Source: Siansivirga zeaxanthinifaciens CC-SAMT-1
Lineage (GTDB): Bacteria; Bacteroidota; Bacteroidia; Flavobacteriales; Flavobacteriaceae
NCBI RefSeq assembly: GCF_000941055.1
Contig: NZ_CP007202.1
Location: 2,712,437-2,776,436, forward strand
DNA: 64,000 nucleotides
Direction of reading: 5' to 3'
The translations under genes and the position numbers were made by a program. Shown here piece by piece: positions 60,297 to 64,000 of the stretch. Within the stretch, counting starts at the first letter, position 1, and each line of letters starts with the position of its first letter. The notes beneath the pieces were generated by a model. That model worked only from the letters and a program-made list of their open reading frames with translations, did not search any database and was not told the DNA's origin.

Positions 60297-62198
60297 TTAT
60301 TTCACTTCTTCGAAATCTACATCTTCCACATCGCTGCCTTCTGCTTGTCCGTTTTGACTAGCGTCTGGTCCTGGAGCACCACCTTGTTGTGCCTCGGCTT
60401 GTGCTTTGTACATTTCTTCACTTGCTACTTTCCAAGCTTCGTTAATTTTATCTAAAGCTGGCGTTACTTGCTCGATATCTTTAGTTTCGTATGCTTTCTT
60501 AAGCTCTTCTAAAGCAGCTTCAATTGGTTCTTTTTTATCTGCAGATAATTTATCACCAAATTCTTTTAACTGACTTTCAGTTTGGAAAATCATAGAATCG
60601 GCTTCGTTTAATTTCTGAGCTTTTTCTGCTGCTTTTTTATCGGCTTCAGCGTTCGCTTCAGCATCAGCTTTCATCTTTTGAATTTCTTCTTCAGTTAAAC
60701 CAGAGGATGCTTCAATACGAATATCTTGTGTTTTATTTGTTGCTTTATCTGTAGCTGTTACGTGAATAATACCATTGGCATCAATATCGAATGTTACTTC
60801 AATTTGAGGTGTTCCTCTTCTAGCTGGTGGAATACCATCTAAATGAAAACGTCCAATCGTTTTATTATCGGCAGCCATAGCACGCTCACCTTGTAATACG
60901 TGAATTTCTACAGATGGTTGATTATCTGCTGCTGTAGAGAATACTTGCGATTTCTTAGTAGGAATCGTTGTATTCGCTTCAATAAGCTTCGTCATTACAT
61001 TACCCATAGTTTCAATACCTAATGATAATGGTGTAACGTCTAATAATAATACATCTTTAACATCACCTGTTAAAACACCACCTTGAATACCAGCTCCTAA
61101 AGAAACCACTTCATCTGGATTTACACCTTTACTAGGCGCTTTACCAAAGAATTTCTCTACAGCTGCTTGTACTGCAGGGATACGAGTCGAACCACCTACT
61201 AAAATAACTTCGTCGATATCGTTTTTACTTAAACCTGCTGCTTTTAATGCAGATTCACATGGAGCGATCGTACGTTTTACTAAATCGTCAATTAACTGCT
61301 CGAATTTAGATTTTGTTAGCGTACGTACCAAGTGTTTTGGTCCGCTTGCAGTAGCCGTGATGTATGGCAAGTTAATTTCTGTTTGTGCAGAAGATGATAA
61401 TTCAATTTTAGCTTTTTCTGCAGCTTCTTTTAAACGTTGTAAAGACATGGGGTCTTTACGTAAATCCATACCTTCTTCGGCGTTAAACTCGTCTGCTAAC
61501 CAGCCAATGATTTTTTCATCTACGTCATCACCACCTAAATGTGTATCTCCATCGGTTGATAATACTTCAAATACACCGTCTCCTAATTCTAAAATAGAAA
61601 CGTCATGTGTACCACCACCAAAATCGAATACTACAATTTTTTGGTCTTTTCCTTTTTTATCTAAACCGTAAGCTAATGCTGCTGCAGTAGGCTCGTTAAT
61701 AATACGACGCACTTTTAAACCTGCAATTTCACCTGCTTCTTTTGTTGCCTGACGTTGTGAATCGTTAAAGTAAGCTGGTACTGTAATTACCGCTTCACTT
61801 ACCGTAGTTCCTAGATAATCTTCGGCAGTTTTTTTCATTTTCTGAAGAATCATTGCAGATAATTCTTGAGGTGTATATAAACGACCATCAATATCTACAC
61901 GAGGCGTATCGTTATCTCCTTTTACAACTTTGTAAGGAACACGTTCTGCTTCATTTTTAGATTCTGAATATTTATTACCCATAAAACGTTTAATAGAATA
62001 AACGGTTTTAATTGGGTTTGTAACTGCTTGACGTTTTGCTGGATCACCAACTTTAATTTCACCACCTTCTACAAAGGCAATAACCGATGGTGTAGTACGC
62101 TTACCTTCTGCGTTTGGGATAACAACAGGTTCGTTACCCTCCATAACAGAAACGCAAGAGTTGGTTGTTCCTAAATCGATTCCAATAATTTTACTCAT
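60297..62198 (-). CDS. dnaK: Chaperone DnaK (Hsp70)
   Basis: This 633-residue protein has the ATPase domain ([13 protein letters not shown] near residue 5, '[14 protein letters not shown]', '[11 protein letters not shown]'), the linker '[17 protein letters not shown]' and a substrate-binding domain ending in a Gln/Gly-rich tail with 'EDVDFEEVK'. It folds proteins with DnaJ and GrpE, which are not in this window. A sigma-54-like promoter and a palindrome lie upstream (62252-62292). Full length, no frameshift. Confidence 0.98.
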   Translation of the reverse strand: MSKIIGIDLGTTNSCVSVMEGNEPVVIPNAEGKRTTPSVIAFVEGGEIKVGDPAKRQAVTNPIKTVYSIKRFMGNKYSESKNEAERVPYKVVKGDNDTPRVDIDGRLYTPQELSAMILQKMKKTAEDYLGTTVSEAVITVPAYFNDSQRQATKEAGEIAGLKVRRIINEPTAAALAYGLDKKGKDQKIVVFDFGGGTHDVSILELGDGVFEVLSTDGDTHLGGDDVDEKIIGWLADEFNAEEGMDLRKDPMSLQRLKEAAEKAKIELSSSAQTEINLPYITATASGPKHLVRTLTKSKFEQLIDDLVKRTIAPCESALKAAGLSKNDIDEVILVGGSTRIPAVQAAVEKFFGKAPSKGVNPDEVVSLGAGIQGGVLTGDVKDVLLLDVTPLSLGIETMGNVMTKLIEANTTIPTKKSQVFSTAADNQPSVEIHVLQGERAMAADNKTIGRFHLDGIPPARRGTPQIEVTFDIDANGIIHVTATDKATNKTQDIRIEASSGLTEEEIQKMKADAEANAEADKKAAEKAQKLNEADSMIFQTESQLKEFGDKLSADKKEPIEAALEELKKAYETKDIEQVTPALDKINEAWKVASEEMYKAQAEAQQGGAPGPDASQNGQAEGSDVEDVDFEEVK

Positions 62199-62251
62199 AA
62201 TATTTTTTATTTATAATGTTGAATGTTCAATTTTAAATTCATGTTGTAAGA

Positions 62252-62292
62252 GTCAATGATTATGCCAACTAAAAAAAACTGACAGGATGTCA
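62252..62292 (-). promoter_or_regulatory. dnaK promoter: sigma-54-like element and upstream palindrome
   Basis: On the minus strand TTGGCATAATCATTGA (complement of 62253-62268) has GG and GA 10 bases apart, as in -24/-12 promoters (consensus GG-N10-GC, so one base off). Upstream lies TGACAGGATGTCA (62280-62292), with palindromic arms TGACA/TGTCA. Confidence 0.5.
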
Positions 62293-62377
62293 TTATCATT
62301 ATGTTAAACTTTTACTATTTTAAGAAACATTATGAAGTAAAATTCTAATTTTACCTTAAATTCTTTAAACAACATTA

Positions 62378-63799
62378 ATGGAGTGTATTTCTGTATTTGA
62401 TATGTTAAAAATTGGCGTTGGACCATCTAGTTCTCATACTTTGGGCCCATGGCGTGCAGCACAACGCTGGATTAAAGAATTAAAAGACGCTCATAAATTT
62501 GATGCTGTTAAAAAAATTCAAATCGATTTGTATGGCTCATTGTCATTAACAGGCAAAGGCCATGCGACAGACTTAGCCATTTTATTAGGTTTAAGCGGTG
62601 CAGACCCCGAAACGATTCCTGTAAACAGTATAAATGACATTATAAAAGGCATTAAAACAAGTCATAAATTAAACTTAAATGGTGAAAAAGAGATTGATTT
62701 CAGTCCTGAAACCGCCATTGTTTTTAACAAAAAGTTTTTACCATTTCATGCTAACGGCCTTACGTTTAAAGCCGAGACCAACGAAGCAACCGTAAAATCT
62801 ACTTTTTACTCCATTGGTGGTGGTTTTGTGGTTAAAGAAGAACGAAAAAATGCCAAAAAAAACAATGCCATTTTTAATACCTTCCCCTATCCTATTCAAT
62901 TAGGAACCGAACTTTTAATGTATTGTAAAAATGAAAACAAATCTATTTCTGAAATTGTTTTTGAAAACGAAAAATCTTTAAGAGACGAAAACGCCATCGA
63001 TTATGAATTAAAACGTATTTGGGATACCATGCTGGAATGCATGTATATTGGTTGTCATACCGAAGGTAACTTACCTGGCGGATTAAATGTAAGACGCCGT
63101 GCCAATGATATTCATAAAAATTTAATAAGCGATTTACCATATAATAACCCACAGGAATGGCTAGAAACCATTCGTAAAACTGAGGTTAAGTTTAGACAAA
63201 TATTAAAATGGGTAAGTTGTTTTGCCTTAAGTGTCAATGAAGTAAATGCCTCATTAGGACGTGTTGTAACTGCGCCAACCAATGGCAGTGCCGGAGTAAT
63301 TCCTGCCGTACTTATGTATTATATGGTCATTGAAAATCACCATGCTAATTTTGAACACATTAAAAAATTCTTACTTGTTGCTGGAGAAATAGGCAGTATA
63401 TTTAAAAAAGGGGCAACTATTTCGGCAGCCATGGGTGGCTGTCAAGCCGAAATAGGCGTATCTTCGGCAATGGCTGCTGCTGCTTTAACAGAACTTCTTG
63501 GTGGCTCACCCGAACAAGTTTTGGTAGCCGCCGAAATAGCCATGGAACATCATTTAGGGTTAACTTGCGACCCCATTGGTGGATTGGTACAAATTCCATG
63601 TATAGAACGTAATTCTATGGGCGCCATAAAAGCCATTAATGCTGCCGAACTTGCTTTAGAAACCAATCCCGAAAATGTAAAAGTTCCCTTAGATAAGGTT
63701 GTAAATACCATGTGGGAAACGGCAAAAGATATGAATTCGAAATACAAAGAAACATCGGAAGGCGGTTTAGCCCTAGGTGTAAATTTTGCCGATTGTTAA
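62378..63799 (+). CDS. sdaA: L-serine ammonia-lyase, single-chain, iron-sulfur type
   Basis: The protein has 473 residues. The beta-domain starts 'ISVFDMLKIGVGPSSSHTLGPWRAA' with the PSSSHT signature. The alpha-domain has 'SLGRVVTAPTNGSAGVIPAVL' and three Cys that bind the 4Fe-4S cluster: GGCQAEIG, TCDPIGG and IPCIERN. It deaminates L-serine to pyruvate and ammonia. Single-polypeptide type, as in most Bacteroidota. It ends 145 bp before the terminator near the window end; the spacer has no gene. Confidence 0.95.
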   Translation: MECISVFDMLKIGVGPSSSHTLGPWRAAQRWIKELKDAHKFDAVKKIQIDLYGSLSLTGKGHATDLAILLGLSGADPETIPVNSINDIIKGIKTSHKLNLNGEKEIDFSPETAIVFNKKFLPFHANGLTFKAETNEATVKSTFYSIGGGFVVKEERKNAKKNNAIFNTFPYPIQLGTELLMYCKNENKSISEIVFENEKSLRDENAIDYELKRIWDTMLECMYIGCHTEGNLPGGLNVRRRANDIHKNLISDLPYNNPQEWLETIRKTEVKFRQILKWVSCFALSVNEVNASLGRVVTAPTNGSAGVIPAVLMYYMVIENHHANFEHIKKFLLVAGEIGSIFKKGATISAAMGGCQAEIGVSSAMAAAALTELLGGSPEQVLVAAEIAMEHHLGLTCDPIGGLVQIPCIERNSMGAIKAINAAELALETNPENVKVPLDKVVNTMWETAKDMNSKYKETSEGGLALGVNFADC

Positions 63800-63943
63800 A
63801 AAATCATCTTTACTAAAATTAAAAAAACTTGTTGTTAAAAGGTTGTAGAAAAACCATTATAACTTGTGTAACTAGGTAAAAAATAATGGCGAATTAATTA
63901 AGTAATTTCGGTATTCTAAACACAATCAATACAATATACATTC

Positions 63944-63985
63944 GAAAACTTATTCGCTTTAAAACGAATAAGTTTTCTTATTTTT
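63944..63985. terminator. Hairpin near the window end
   Basis: GAAAACTTATTCG (63944-63956) and CGAATAAGTTTTC (63965-63977) form a 13-bp perfect stem with an 8-nt loop, followed by TTATTTTT. It probably ends the sdaA transcript or a gene beyond the window. Confidence 0.75.
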
Positions 63986-64000
63986 GGACTCTATTAAATA

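Overview
The window looks like the chromosome of a marine or algal-associated Flavobacteriaceae (phylum Bacteroidota). The evidence is low GC, SusC/SusD pairs, type IX secretion (T9SS) C-terminal sorting domains, promoters of the TTG-N18-20-TAnnTTTG type, a menaquinone gene set, and flavobacterial housekeeping genes (mnmE, dnaK, single-chain serine dehydratase).

Layout. (1) About 0.3-4.3 kb: small envelope genes, namely a CxGKC mini-protein beside a His/Met-rich outer-membrane barrel, a SIMPL-domain protein, a beta-propeller lipoprotein and a DUF1905 protein. (2) About 4.4-29.15 kb: an alginate-utilisation locus read almost entirely from the minus strand. It holds SusC/SusD uptake genes, two PL7, two PL6 and one PL17 lyase, a further jelly-roll lyase candidate, a KdgF cupin, a DEH-reductase-like SDR, an MFS hexuronate-type transporter, a TIM-barrel epimerase-like protein, secreted T9SS proteins and a FadR-type GntR regulator. 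Lyases at the surface or outside the cell would cut alginate, SusCD would import oligomers, PL6/PL17 would reduce them to unsaturated monouronate, KdgF and the SDR would make DEH and then KDG, and the MFS protein would move monomers across the inner membrane. No intact KDG/gluconate kinase is present; only a decayed gluconokinase pseudogene remains. A beta-helix protein and a frameshifted esterase lie at the far end.

The most coherent new signal is regulatory. Five promoters in the locus carry tandem 12-bp palindromes (consensus TTGGTTTACCAA) spaced by exactly 1 bp, and the outermost copy overlaps the -7 box. One further copy precedes the GntR gene itself. The palindromes match the TTGGT-NN-ACCAA type known for hexuronate GntR repressors, so this is probably one autoregulated alginate regulon.

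(3) 29.5-46.2 kb: a 16.7-kb integrative island in the 3' end of mnmE. It is bounded by two 18-bp copies that both encode Phe-Cys-Ile-Gly-Lys-stop, the end of MnmE. Cargo: an XRE regulator, an AlbA_2/Schlafen-like ATP-binding protein, HsdM, a KilA-N protein, HsdS with TAEL-type repeats, a four-helix-bundle gene inside a 17-bp inverted repeat, HsdR, and a nuclease-like DUF5655 protein. The maintenance part has a primase-helicase, two HTH proteins, an iteron-like block, an RteC-like protein, a tyrosine integrase and a zinc-finger/HTH excisionase-like protein, plus dense attachment-region repeats.

(4) 46.2-64 kb: ordinary chromosome, including mnmE, an S1-domain CvfB-like protein, a menF-menD-thioesterase operon, a transglutaminase-like protein, oxidoreductases, an rRNA methyltransferase, a Crp/Fnr regulator, dnaK and serine dehydratase. 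dnaK has a sigma-54-like promoter with an upstream palindrome. No rRNA, tRNA or CRISPR array was seen. All family assignments come from reading motifs; no database search was run.
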